Notes under the pieces: generated by a model
What the model saw: only the letters and a program-made list of their open reading frames with translations
Database searches by the model: none
Told to the model about the DNA's origin: nothing
Program-made: the position numbers and the translations under genes
In this document: piece by piece, positions 52,383 to 60,790 of the stretch
How the letters are laid out: each line of letters starts with the position of its first letter
How positions within the stretch are numbered: the first letter of the stretch is position 1
Assembly (NCBI RefSeq): GCF_000203915.1
Contig: NC_008391.1
Span: 930,001-994,000 of the forward strand
Direction: 5' to 3'
Length of the DNA stretch: 64,000 bases
From: Burkholderia ambifaria AMMD
GTDB lineage: Bacteria; Pseudomonadota; Gammaproteobacteria; Burkholderiales; Burkholderiaceae

Positions 52383-53288
52383 CTAATCCAGATAGGGCGC
52401 CAAGACGCCTTCGATCCAGTCCATGAACGCCCGCACGCGCGGCGACAGATTGCGCCGATGGGCCACCACGAGCGACGCGGCGAGCGGCTCGGGACGCAGG
52501 TCGGGCAGAACCTCGACCAGCGCGCCGCTTTCAATGTGATGCGCGAGCGCCGAATATCCCGCCTGGATCAACCCGATGCCGGCGAGCCCGGCTGCGTGAT
52601 AGGTCTGCACGCTGTTGACCTGCATCGCGCTGGGCAACGGCAGCGACGCATAGCCGTCGCCGTTCGGATATTCCCATCCGGGATGCCGGGCGCCGAGCGT
52701 CAGCGTGTAGTGGACCATCCGGTGCCCCTGGGTGCGCAGATCGTCGAGCGTGTGCGGTATGCCGTACCGTGCCAGATAGCCCGGGCTCGCCGCATTCGTC
52801 ATCCGCAGCTTGCCCAGCGGGCGGGCAATCAGCGTGTCGTCGGTGATCGGACCCAGCCGGATCACGCAATCGAACCCTTCCTGGACGAGATCGACGCGCC
52901 GATCGGTGCTCGACAGTTCCAGTTCGAGCTCGGGATGCGCGGCCATCAGTTGCGGTAACGCGGGAACCACGACGCTGCGTGCCAGCTCGGTCGGCATGTC
53001 GACGCGCAACCTTCCGCGCAGCCGTGTGCCGTTACCCGAGAACATCGATTGCAATTCCTGCACCTCGGCCAGCAGGTCGCGGGCGCGGGAATAGAACGCG
53101 CGGCCGTCTTCGGTGAGCTGCACGCTCCTCGTGGTTCGATGCAGGAGCGCAACCCCCACGTCGCGCTCGAGCTTGCGGATCACCATCGACACACGTCCTT
53201 TCTGGATGCCCAGGCTTTCGGCCGCCCGCGTGAAGCTCGTCATTTCGGCGACACGGGCAAAGATCAGGAGCGCGTCGAGGTTTTGCAT
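52383..53288 (-). CDS. LysR-family transcriptional regulator
   Basis: A 301-residue regulator. The HTH (~15-55) reads F-T-R-A-A-E-S-L-G-I-Q-K-G-R-V-S-M-V-I, with a K-G-R at the usual x-P-A position. The co-inducer domain has V-D-L-V-Q-E-G-F-D-C-V-I-R-L-G. It is divergent from a flavodoxin-like gene (118 bases away), its likely target. ATG 53288 is the only good start. Confidence 0.88.
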   Translation of the reverse strand: MQNLDALLIFARVAEMTSFTRAAESLGIQKGRVSMVIRKLERDVGVALLHRTTRSVQLTEDGRAFYSRARDLLAEVQELQSMFSGNGTRLRGRLRVDMPTELARSVVVPALPQLMAAHPELELELSSTDRRVDLVQEGFDCVIRLGPITDDTLIARPLGKLRMTNAASPGYLARYGIPHTLDDLRTQGHRMVHYTLTLGARHPGWEYPNGDGYASLPLPSAMQVNSVQTYHAAGLAGIGLIQAGYSALAHHIESGALVEVLPDLRPEPLAASLVVAHRRNLSPRVRAFMDWIEGVLAPYLD

Positions 53289-53406
53289 TGTTCACCCTGG
53301 AAGTAACAGCACGTTCAATCGGTCATCATTTATAACCCGGTTGCGACTCAGTAGAGTGCTTTCCCATGTCGTCGCCCGACGACAACCTGAACGAAAGGGA
53401 ACAATC

Positions 53407-53997
53407 ATGACGCAACACACTTCTTCGGTTAAAGCGGTCGTCGTCTACCACTCCGGCTACGGGCATACCGCACGTATGGCAGCGGCGGTCGCCGAGGGTG
53501 CCGGTGCCGAACTGGTCGCCATCGACGCCGACGGAAATATTGCAGCGCACGCGTGGGACATGCTCGCCGGCGCCGATGCGATCCTGTTCGGCTCGCCGAC
53601 CTACATGGGCGGCCCGAGCTGGCAGTTCAAGAAGTTCGCCGACGCATCGTCGAAGGTCTGGTTCGACGCCGGGTGGCGCGACAAGATCTTTGGCGGCTTC
53701 ACCAACAGCGCAAGCATCAACGGCGACAAGCTCAATACGCTCGAATACTTCGTCCTGCTCGCCGGCCAGCACGGCGGGATCTGGGCGAGCATGGACATCA
53801 AGCCGGCGAACGTGAAGGCCTCGCTGCGTGACGACCTGAATCGCATGGGCTCCTATCTCGCGCCGATGGCGCAGACGCCAGCCGACGCGTCGCCCGACGA
53901 GATGTCGCCGGGCGATCTCGAGACGGCACGCCGGTATGGCGAACGCGTCGCAACGATCGCCGGACAGTTCCGGGCAGGACGCGCTCGAATCGGCTGA
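53407..53997 (+). CDS. Flavodoxin-like NAD(P)H:quinone oxidoreductase (WrbA-like)
   Basis: A 196-residue FMN protein. The N-terminal phosphate loop is Y-H-S-G-Y-G-H-T-A-R, and the second FMN region is F-G-S-P-T-Y-M-G-G-P. It lies close to WrbA but is slightly shorter and lacks some WrbA insertions. It probably carries out two-electron reduction of quinones. GGGA upstream of ATG 53407. The divergent LysR gene probably controls it in response to a quinone or an oxidant. Confidence 0.87.
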   Translation: MTQHTSSVKAVVVYHSGYGHTARMAAAVAEGAGAELVAIDADGNIAAHAWDMLAGADAILFGSPTYMGGPSWQFKKFADASSKVWFDAGWRDKIFGGFTNSASINGDKLNTLEYFVLLAGQHGGIWASMDIKPANVKASLRDDLNRMGSYLAPMAQTPADASPDEMSPGDLETARRYGERVATIAGQFRAGRARIG

Positions 53998-54324
53998 AAT
54001 TCGGGTGGGAGGCGCGCGCCGCCCTGCATTTCTCGCGGCTGGACCGAGGTATGATGACGCCTGCGCACCACGCCGGATCGGCCGCGCCGCCCCGCAGGGT
54101 CACATCGTTTCATCTGACAAACGGATGGCTCAATGAAACAGTTACAACATAACGATTGACGGCGGCACGGGCGGCGCGTAGTGTGTCGCCAGAAGTTCAA
54201 GAAGTTCGATTGCTGTTCATCAATTGTCGCTACCCAGCGATATTCGTGGTCCTCTCCCTCCTTGACGCTTCAAACGCTCTCTCGTAGAGCAAATCTTTTC
54301 TATTTTTTTCATCAAGGATTCTTC
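53998..54324. other. cspA upstream region
   Basis: This 327-base gap is AT-rich from ~54100 and contains the cspA promoter and a long leader. Nothing else is recognisable. Confidence 0.5.
54156..54184 (+). promoter_or_regulatory. Candidate cspA promoter
   Basis: TTGACG (54156-54161) and TAGTGT (54179-54184) are 17 bases apart. The -10 is weak. It would give a leader of about 130 bases, in keeping with the long cold-shock leaders of cspA-type genes. Confidence 0.35.
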
Positions 54325-54528
54325 ATGGATACCGGTATCGTCAAGTGGTTCAACGACAGCAAAGGCTTTGGCTTCATCACCCCGGACAACGGCGGCGACG
54401 ACCTGTTCGCGCATTTCTCGGAAATTCGCGCTGACGGCTTCAAGACGCTGGCTGAAAACCAGAAGGTGAGCTTCGAAACGAAGCAAGGCCCGAAGGGTCT
54501 GCAAGCGGCCAACATCAAGCCGCTGTAA
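54325..54528 (+). CDS. cspA: Cold-shock protein CspA-type
   Basis: A 67-residue single-OB-fold RNA chaperone. RNP1 K-G-F-G-F-I (residues ~15-20) and RNP2 D-L-F-A-H-F are intact, along with W8. It binds single-stranded nucleic acid and destabilises RNA structures at low temperature. AAGGA (54314-54318) is 6 bases before ATG 54325. The frame is open upstream to 54181, but the family start is 54325. It may be co-transcribed with the 69-residue protein 283 bases downstream. Confidence 0.95.
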   Translation: MDTGIVKWFNDSKGFGFITPDNGGDDLFAHFSEIRADGFKTLAENQKVSFETKQGPKGLQAANIKPL

Positions 54529-54538
54529 AGTTTGAAGG

Positions 54539-54566
54539 ACCCGGCCTCCGGTAACGGACGCCGGGT
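54539..54566 (+). repeat. Long hairpin after cspA
   Basis: ACCCGGC / GCCGGGT arms flank an inner TCCG-GTAA-CGGA stem-loop, separated by a C-C mismatch. There is no T-run behind it, so it may stabilise the cspA 3' end or act as a Rho-assisted stop. Confidence 0.55.
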
Positions 54567-54811
54567 TGCAGCGACATCCTCGCGGAGCTTCGACTCCCAA
54601 AGTTGGCGCGACTGCTCTTAGCTGCATCTGATTGTTCAGCAGCTTGCCGAGCGCCACACGCCTCGTTGCACTTCATCCCCCTCTGGCTGCAAGGCCCCTT
54701 TTCTGCTTTTCGACTGCTTCGGATTCAGCTCGCAATGGCTTTGAATCGGCGCACCTGTGCACATTTCGCACGGCACGCGCGCACTCGAACATCATTAAAA
54801 TTAAAACGCAA

Positions 54812-55021
54812 ATGCAAAACCAACGAATTCAACAGTACAACGGCTATGCCGTTCAACCCTCGGCACATCGTTTGCCCGACGGTAGTTTTTCCTCCAACCT
54901 GCTGCTCGAACGCGCCGAAGGCCGTTACCAGTTCTATTCGCTCGATTATTTCGTGAGCGAAGAACAGGCACTGCAGCACTCGAGCCGCTGGGCACGCAAC
55001 TGGATCGACACGCGCGGCTGA
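54812..55021 (+). CDS. 69-residue small protein downstream of cspA
   Basis: The sequence starts M-Q-N-Q-R-I-Q-Q-Y-N-G-Y-A-V and shows beta strands (R-L-P-D-G-S-F-S-S-N-L-L-L-E) and a C-terminal helix (S-E-E-Q-A-L-Q-H-S-S-R-W-A-R-N-W). It resembles the protein at 38895-39104 in length and layout (G-Y, D-G, E-x-A and a terminal W). No Shine-Dalgarno is clear. Function unknown; the cspA linkage suggests a cold or RNA-related role (inference). Confidence 0.7.
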   Translation: MQNQRIQQYNGYAVQPSAHRLPDGSFSSNLLLERAEGRYQFYSLDYFVSEEQALQHSSRWARNWIDTRG

Positions 55022-55076
55022 AGCCAGCGCCCGGCCATCGTTCCAGCGACGCGCCGGCGCCCTGCGCCGGCCCGCT

Positions 55077-56063
55077 TTACTTCAACGCACCCGCCACCTT
55101 CTTCTGCCGCCACAGACACAGCAGATCGCACGCGACATGCGCGGCCGCGATCGCGGTGATGTCGGCGTGATCGTAGGCCGGTGCCACCTCGACGACATCC
55201 GCCCCGATCAGGTTCACCGCACCGAGCCCGCGCACGATCGCGAGCGCCTGCGCTGACGACAACCCGCCCGCGACCGGCGTGCCCGTACCGGGCGCGAACG
55301 CCGGATCGAGGCAATCGATGTCGAACGTCAGGTACGCGGGCCGCGCCCCAACGATATCGACGATCCGCTCGACCGCCGCACGCGCGCCGTGGTCGTGCAC
55401 CCACGCGGCATCGAGCCGCTCGATCCCGAGAAAGTCGTCGTTCCACGTACGGATCCCAACCTGCACCGACGTCGCGGGATCGATCAGCCCTTCCTTCACG
55501 GCCTTGTAGAACATCGTGCCGTGATTGAGGCTGTCCGGTTCGTCGTCGGCCCACGTATCGCAGTGCGCGTCGAAATGAATCAGCGACAGCGGCTTGCCGT
55601 AGCGCTCCACGTGCGCGATCAGTAGCGGATACGTGATGTAGTGGTCGCCGCCGAGCGTCAGCATCTTCGCGCCCGAGCGCAGGATCGTCCGCGCATGCTC
55701 GACGATCGCCGGCTTGATCGACAGCGGATTGTGCGCGTCGAACCAGCAGTCGCCATAGTCGACGGCCGCGAGAGCGTCGAACGGATCGAAGCCCCACGGA
55801 TACGGATTGAGCTCCGCGAGTTGCACGCTCGCCGCGCGGATCGCGGCCGGCCCGAGCCTTGCGCCCGAGCGATAGGTCGTCGCGAGATCGAGCGGCACGC
55901 CGGAGATCGCGACGTCGACACCGTCGAGCGCACGCGAATAGTTGCGGCGCATGAACGACAGCACACCCGCATAAGTATTTTCGATCGAGGCGCCGTACGG
56001 CGTCGTGCGACGGATCGCACCGTCGCCGTGGAGAAGTTCGGTCATGGTCGGATCGGTAGTCAT
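55077..56063 (-). CDS. speB: Agmatinase/ureohydrolase
   Basis: A 328-residue Mn-dependent ureohydrolase of the arginase family. All metal ligands are in place: H141, D165, H167, D169, D248 and D250 (motifs G-G-D-H, D-A-H-C-D-T, D-I-D-C-L-D-P). It most likely cleaves agmatine to putrescine and urea; guanidinobutyrase activity cannot be excluded because the substrate loop is not diagnostic. ATG 56063 is chosen; a later Met at 56045 and an upstream frame to 56204 exist. A divergent lysoplasmalogenase gene lies to the right. Confidence 0.87.
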   Translation of the reverse strand: MTTDPTMTELLHGDGAIRRTTPYGASIENTYAGVLSFMRRNYSRALDGVDVAISGVPLDLATTYRSGARLGPAAIRAASVQLAELNPYPWGFDPFDALAAVDYGDCWFDAHNPLSIKPAIVEHARTILRSGAKMLTLGGDHYITYPLLIAHVERYGKPLSLIHFDAHCDTWADDEPDSLNHGTMFYKAVKEGLIDPATSVQVGIRTWNDDFLGIERLDAAWVHDHGARAAVERIVDIVGARPAYLTFDIDCLDPAFAPGTGTPVAGGLSSAQALAIVRGLGAVNLIGADVVEVAPAYDHADITAIAAAHVACDLLCLWRQKKVAGALK

Positions 56064-56220
56064 GGCGGCCGGGCCGCCCGTTTCGCCTGGCATGGGCGCG
56101 CGGGTTGGACACGGCATGGATTCATCGGGCACGCACCGGCTTGCGCCTCGTCGCGCAACCGGACGGGACAACGACATCGACAACGGCAATACCGCGGCGA
56201 TCATAGCAAGCCGAATGGAA

Positions 56221-56251
56221 CGCGTTGCCCCGGTTCAGCCGGGGCAACGCG
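56221..56251. repeat. 31-base perfect hairpin
   Basis: CGCGTTGCCCCGG / CCGGGGCAACGCG, 13-base arms with the loop TTCAG. It is the strongest inverted repeat I see in the window, in a divergent promoter gap. No T-run on either side. It may be the end of an unseen RNA gene, or a structured leader. Confidence 0.75.
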
Positions 56252-56262
56252 CGGAAAAATCC

Positions 56263-56280
56263 GGCGGCGGCATCGCCGCC
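56263..56280. repeat. Second hairpin next to the 31-base one
   Basis: GGCGGCG-GCAT-CGCCGCC is a perfect 7-base stem with a 4-base loop, 11 bases after the longer hairpin. Confidence 0.6.
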
Positions 56281-56416
56281 CGTCGCCTCCTTTCGCCTCC
56301 GTTTCCTAGAAGGATTCGCCGGTTCTTGCGCGCCCGTTATTTCGGATAATGGCCGGCAGCCGCGCCCGCGACGGCGCGCCATCCGCCACAAGAACCACAA
56401 GCCGGAGACACTCGCC

Positions 56417-57088
56417 TTGATCGCCACGCTTCCCGCCGCCTATCGCCGGCTCTGGCCGCTCGCCATTGCCGCCGCGTTGTTGTACGGGCTGTCGCTCGCC
56501 GCCGCGCCCTATCCGGGCCAGGCCGCCGCGAAAGCCGCGATGGGCCTCCTGCTGCTCGCGGCCGGCAGCACCTGCGGCGCGCTGCGCGAACGCGCGTGGC
56601 TGTGCGCGGCGCTCGCGACCGCCGTGCTCGGCGACGTGCTGCTTGCACTGCCCGACTGGCCGCTGTCGTTCGTGTTCGGCCTCGGCGCGTTCCTGCTCAC
56701 GCACGTGTGTTATTGCGCGCTCTTCTTCCGGTGGCGCGCGCGGCCGCATGGCTGGCGCATCGGCGCGCTCGTCGCGCTGTGGATCGCCGCGCCGGCGTTC
56801 TACGTCGCGTTCTTCCCGCACCTCGGCGAGCTGCTGGCGCCGGTCGCCGTCTACATGCTCGTGCTGTGCGTGATGGCGAGCTTCGCGCTCGCCGCGCGCA
56901 CGCGCAGCGCGCTGGTCGCCGTCGGCAGCCTGATCTTCGTCGGCTCCGATACGCTGATCGGCGTCGGCCGGTTCCTCGGCGGCTTTCCCGGGATCGATTA
57001 CCTGATCTGGGGCCTCTACGCGCTCGCGCAGGTCCTGATCGTGGCCGGGGTTTTCCATGAGACGGCCGCCCGCTCGATCCGTCCCTGA
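56417..57088 (+). CDS. Lysoplasmalogenase (YhhN family)
   Basis: A 223-residue polytopic membrane protein with about eight hydrophobic helices of the YhhN/TMEM86 type, with D-V-L-L-A-L-P-D in the middle and a G-S-D-T-L-I-G motif near the end. It would hydrolyse the vinyl-ether bond of lysoplasmalogens or a related lipid. I place the start at TTG 56417 because GGAGA (56403-56407) lies upstream and the frame before it is not protein-like. ATG starts upstream at 56225 and later are poor. Confidence 0.78.
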   Translation: MIATLPAAYRRLWPLAIAAALLYGLSLAAAPYPGQAAAKAAMGLLLLAAGSTCGALRERAWLCAALATAVLGDVLLALPDWPLSFVFGLGAFLLTHVCYCALFFRWRARPHGWRIGALVALWIAAPAFYVAFFPHLGELLAPVAVYMLVLCVMASFALAARTRSALVAVGSLIFVGSDTLIGVGRFLGGFPGIDYLIWGLYALAQVLIVAGVFHETAARSIRP

Positions 57089-57282
57089 TACCGTTTCAAA
57101 CAGACCGCCGCGCATCGGCGGTTTCGTTCATCGCTTGGCTCGCCCCGCTGACGGCCCTTTCCGCGCCTCCCGCAATGCGGCAAGCACGCCGTTCCAAACC
57201 CCGCTCAGCCTTTTCCCGTCTGGTTTCCCGCCGTTAGAGCGTCGCTTCTAGCCGCTTGCGGTTTCCGGGCTCACCCACTATC

Positions 57283-57302
57283 GTTACATCAACCAATGTA
57301 AC
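57283..57302. promoter_or_regulatory. Operator of the monooxygenase operon
   Basis: GTTACAT-CAACCA-ATGTAAC is a perfect inverted repeat (7-base arms, 6-base spacer), centred about 42 bases upstream of the monooxygenase ATG. It resembles TetR-family operators in form. No TetR gene is in the window. Confidence 0.7.
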
Positions 57303-57334
57303 ATTAAAAAATGAGCCAAATCGGAGACACCCGG

Positions 57335-58924
57335 ATGAATGCTCGCACGTTGCCTTTCGGCCCGCCCGGCCACGATGGCCCGGACGAAACCATCGACATC
57401 GCCATCATCGGCACCGGCTTCGCCGGCCTGGGAATGGCGATCCGCCTGCGGCAAACAGGTGTGACCGACTTCGTCGTCCTCGAGAAGGCCGCCTCGGTCG
57501 GCGGCACGTGGCGCGACAATCATTACCCCGGGTGTGCATGCGACGTGCAATCGCACGTCTATTCGTTCTCGTTCGCGCCGAACCCGCGCTGGACGCGCAT
57601 GTTCGCGCCGCAGCCGGAGATTCGCGCATATCTGGAAGACTGCGTGCAGCGCTTCGGCGTCGGCCCGCACCTGCGCATGAACCACGAACTGCGGCGCGCC
57701 GAGTACGACGAAACCGCGCAGCGCTGGCGCCTCACGTTCGCGAACGGCAAGCGGCTGTCGGCGCGCGTGCTGGTATCGGGCATGGGCGGGCTGTCGCGCG
57801 CCGCGCTGCCGGCGATCCCCGGCGTCGAAACGTTCCAGGGCCGCGCCTTCCATTCGCAGCAGTGGGATCACGACTACCCGCTCGACGGCAAGCGCGTCGC
57901 GGTGATCGGCACCGGCGCGAGCGCGATCCAGTTCGTGCCGCAGATCGCACCGCGCGTGAAGGCACTCGCGCTGTTCCAGCGCACGCCGCCGTGGATCATG
58001 CCGAAGCCCGACCGCAACCTGACCGGCTTCGAGAAATGGCTGTTCCGCACGCTGCCGTTCACGCAGAAGGCCGTGCGCAGCGGCATCTACTGGATGCTCG
58101 AATCGCGCGTGCTCGGCTTTGCGATCCATCCGTCGCTGATGAAGAACGTGCAGAAGCTCGCGCTGCGTCACATCCGCAAGCAGATCCCCGATCCGGAGTT
58201 GCGCAAGGCCGTCACGCCGAACTACACGCTCGGCTGCAAGCGCGTGCTGATCTCGAACGACTACTACCCGGCACTGTCGCGCAAGAACGTCGACGTGATC
58301 ACGACCGGCATCGACCACATCGAAGCGGACGCGGTCGTGACGACCGACGGCAAGCGTCATGAAGTCGACTGCCTGATCTACGGCACCGGCTTCCAGGTCG
58401 CGGATCCGTTTCCGCGCGGCGCCATCGTCGGCCGCGGCGGCCTCGACATCGTCGACGCGTGGCGCGACGGTGCGCACGCGTACCTCGGCACGACGCTGCC
58501 CGGCTACCCGAACTTCTTCATGATCGTCGGCCCGAACACGGGCCTCGGCCACAACTCGATGGTGTACATGATCGAGTCGCAGATCGAATACATCCTCGGC
58601 GCGCTGCAGGCGATGCAACGCGAACGCGCGGATGCGATCGAGGTGCGCCCGCTCGTCGAGGCGCAGTTCAACAGCGACCTGCAGGGCAAGCTCAAGAAGG
58701 CGATCTGGTCGACAGGCGGCTGCAAGAGCTGGTACCTCGACCCGCGCACCGGCAAGAACACGACGCTGTGGCCGGGCTTCACATGGCGCTTCCGCCAGGC
58801 GACCGCACGCTTCTCGATCGCCGATTACCACGCGTATGGCGCGCCGCGGCACGACACGACCGCGCGGCCCGTCGCCGCGTCCGCCGCTTCCGCTTCAACT
58901 TCCCGTTCCGCCGAAGCGGCCTGA
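57335..58924 (+). CDS. Baeyer-Villiger-type flavin monooxygenase
   Basis: A 529-residue FAD- and NADPH-dependent oxygenase. The FAD motif is G26-T-G-F-A-G31, and the second nucleotide motif (G-T-G-A-S-A-I) is near 192-198. The BVMO fingerprint F-x-G-x(3)-H-x(3)-W is complete: F167-Q-G-R-A-F-H173-S-Q-Q-W177. It would insert oxygen into ketones to give esters or lactones. GGAG 8 bases before ATG 57335 fixes the start (an ATG at 57311 is worse). It is the first gene of a four-gene operon with an SDR, a ferritin-like protein and an epoxide-hydrolase-like protein. Confidence 0.92.
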   Translation: MNARTLPFGPPGHDGPDETIDIAIIGTGFAGLGMAIRLRQTGVTDFVVLEKAASVGGTWRDNHYPGCACDVQSHVYSFSFAPNPRWTRMFAPQPEIRAYLEDCVQRFGVGPHLRMNHELRRAEYDETAQRWRLTFANGKRLSARVLVSGMGGLSRAALPAIPGVETFQGRAFHSQQWDHDYPLDGKRVAVIGTGASAIQFVPQIAPRVKALALFQRTPPWIMPKPDRNLTGFEKWLFRTLPFTQKAVRSGIYWMLESRVLGFAIHPSLMKNVQKLALRHIRKQIPDPELRKAVTPNYTLGCKRVLISNDYYPALSRKNVDVITTGIDHIEADAVVTTDGKRHEVDCLIYGTGFQVADPFPRGAIVGRGGLDIVDAWRDGAHAYLGTTLPGYPNFFMIVGPNTGLGHNSMVYMIESQIEYILGALQAMQRERADAIEVRPLVEAQFNSDLQGKLKKAIWSTGGCKSWYLDPRTGKNTTLWPGFTWRFRQATARFSIADYHAYGAPRHDTTARPVAASAASASTSRSAEAA

Positions 58925-58945
58925 GCCAGACAAGGAGCCACCGAC

Positions 58946-59884
58946 ATGAGAGATTTCGCCAACAAGGTCGCCGCGATCACGGGCGCCGGCTCGGGCATGG
59001 GCCGCGCGCTCGCGGTCCAGCTCGCGCGGGCCGGCTGCCACGTGTCGCTCGCCGACAAGAACGGCGTCGGCCTCGCCGAGACCGAGCGGATCGTCCGCGC
59101 GATCGCGCCGAACGTGCGCGTGTCGACGCGCATGCTGGATGTCGGCGATCGCGACGCGATGTTCGCGTGGGCCGACGACACCGCGAAAGAGCACGGCAAG
59201 GTCAACCTGATCTTCAACAATGCGGGCGTCGCGCTGTCGAGCACGATCGAAGGGATGGAATACAGCGATCTCGAGTGGATCGTGAACATCAACTTCTGGG
59301 GCGTCGTGCACGGCACGAAGGCGTTCCTGCCGCACCTGAAGGCATCGGGCGACGGTCACGTGATCAACACGTCGAGCATCTTCGGGATCTTCGCGCAGCC
59401 GGGCATGAGCGGCTACAACGCGACCAAGTTCGCGGTGCGCGGCTTCACCGAATCGCTGCGCCAGGAACTCGACATGATGAAGTGCGGCGTGTCGGCGACC
59501 TGCGTGCATCCGGGCGGCGTCCGCACGAACATCGCGCAGTCGAGCTGCGTCGCGAAGAACATGATCGGCTTCCTCATTCAGAGCGAGCAGCAAGGCAAGG
59601 ACAACTTCGAGAAATTCTTCATCACGAGCGCCGACGATGCCGCGCGCACGATCCTCGCCGGCGTGCGCAAGAACAAGCGCCGCGTGCTGATCGGCCGCGA
59701 TGCGAAGGGCGCCGACTGGATGGCGCGCATCATGCCGGCCGCCTACCAGGCGATCGTGGTGCTCGTGTCGCGCCGCGAGGCCGCGAAGGCCCGCCGCGAG
59801 GCCGCCCGCTACGGCGCGCCGGCGGCCGCTCCGCTTCACGCCCCCTACAACAACGCAGGCAATCAGGCAGGAGAACAATCATGA
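58946..59884 (+). CDS. Short-chain dehydrogenase of the monooxygenase operon
   Basis: A 312-residue SDR. T-G-A-G-S-G-M-G is at residues 12-19, N-N-A-G follows, and the catalytic Ser and Tyr lie in N-T-S-S-I-F-G ... G-Y-N-A-T-K. The C-terminal part is longer than in classical SDRs, with basic R-R-E-A-A-K-A-R-R-E-A-A. It probably oxidises an alcohol to the ketone used by the monooxygenase before it. It overlaps the next gene by four bases (ATGA). Confidence 0.9.
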   Translation: MRDFANKVAAITGAGSGMGRALAVQLARAGCHVSLADKNGVGLAETERIVRAIAPNVRVSTRMLDVGDRDAMFAWADDTAKEHGKVNLIFNNAGVALSSTIEGMEYSDLEWIVNINFWGVVHGTKAFLPHLKASGDGHVINTSSIFGIFAQPGMSGYNATKFAVRGFTESLRQELDMMKCGVSATCVHPGGVRTNIAQSSCVAKNMIGFLIQSEQQGKDNFEKFFITSADDAARTILAGVRKNKRRVLIGRDAKGADWMARIMPAAYQAIVVLVSRREAAKARREAARYGAPAAAPLHAPYNNAGNQAGEQS

Positions 59885-60786
59885 CGAACCCGAACATGAT
59901 GCCGGTGCGGCGCGACATCCGTTTCGCGCTGCCGCCCGAACGCGCGAAGGACTGGCACGTCCAGGGCGTGCCGGTCACGCATTTCATGAACGCGCTGTCG
60001 CTGCTGTTTCCGGCTGGCGAGCGCTTCTTCATGGATTCTGTGCGCCACTACCGCGACCGCATCGAGGATCCGGAGCTGAAGAAGCAGGTGCTCGGCTTCA
60101 TTGGCCAGGAAGCGATGCACACGCGCGAGCACATCGAGTACAACGACCTTCTGCAATCGGCCGGCCTGCCCGCGCACAAGCTCGACAAGCGGCTGTGGAC
60201 GATCCTCGGCTTCTTCAGGAAGACGATGCCGCATTCGATGCAGCTCGCGGCGACCATCGCGCTCGAGCACTACACGGCGATCCTCGCGAACCAGCTGCTG
60301 TCGGGCCACGAGCACCGGATCGACGGGTCGATCGAAGGCTATCGGCAGATGTGGATGTGGCACGCGATGGAGGAAACCGAGCACAAGGCGGTGTCGTACG
60401 ACGTATGGAACGCCGTGATGAAGCCGGGCCTCGGCAGCTATCTGCTGCGCACCGGCACGATGCTGCTGACGACCGTGATGTTCTGGACGATCGTGTTCGA
60501 CTTCCACGTGCGGCTGATGCTGGCGCACCGTCGCAAGCACGGCAGGTTCGGCGGCATGTGGCGCCTCGTGAAGTATCTGTACAGCCCGAAGAACGGCGTG
60601 TTGCCGAGCATCGCCGGCGAATGGCTCGACTACTTCCGCCCGGGCTTCCATCCGTGGGACCACGACAACCATCAGTATCTGGAGGGCCTCGACACGCTGC
60701 TCGCGAACATCGACGCGACCAATGCGCGCTACGCGGCACAGGCCGCCCCGCGCCGCGTGCCGCTGCATCCGGTCGCGCAGGCATGA
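59881..60786 (+). CDS. Metal-dependent hydrolase, ferritin-like (COG3687/PF10118 type)
   Basis: A 301-residue cytoplasmic protein, mostly helical. Clusters G-Q-E-A-M-H-T-R-E-H, E-H-Y-T-A-I and E-E-T-E-H-K-A-V give the Glu/His pattern of a diiron or dinuclear-metal four-helix bundle, as in the metal-dependent hydrolase family. The role in the operon is not known; such genes travel with BVMO-SDR pairs in lipid or steroid-like metabolism. The ATG overlaps the SDR stop (ATGA). Confidence 0.85.
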   Translation: MTNPNMMPVRRDIRFALPPERAKDWHVQGVPVTHFMNALSLLFPAGERFFMDSVRHYRDRIEDPELKKQVLGFIGQEAMHTREHIEYNDLLQSAGLPAHKLDKRLWTILGFFRKTMPHSMQLAATIALEHYTAILANQLLSGHEHRIDGSIEGYRQMWMWHAMEETEHKAVSYDVWNAVMKPGLGSYLLRTGTMLLTTVMFWTIVFDFHVRLMLAHRRKHGRFGGMWRLVKYLYSPKNGVLPSIAGEWLDYFRPGFHPWDHDNHQYLEGLDTLLANIDATNARYAAQAAPRRVPLHPVAQA

Positions 60787-60790
60787 CGTC

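Larger units (their letters stand above)
56064..56416. other. Divergent region between agmatinase and YhhN-like genes
   Basis: This 353-base gap holds two strong hairpins (56221-56251 and 56263-56280) that belong to no annotated gene, which is odd in a divergent promoter region. No small protein with a credible start is seen. Confidence 0.5.
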
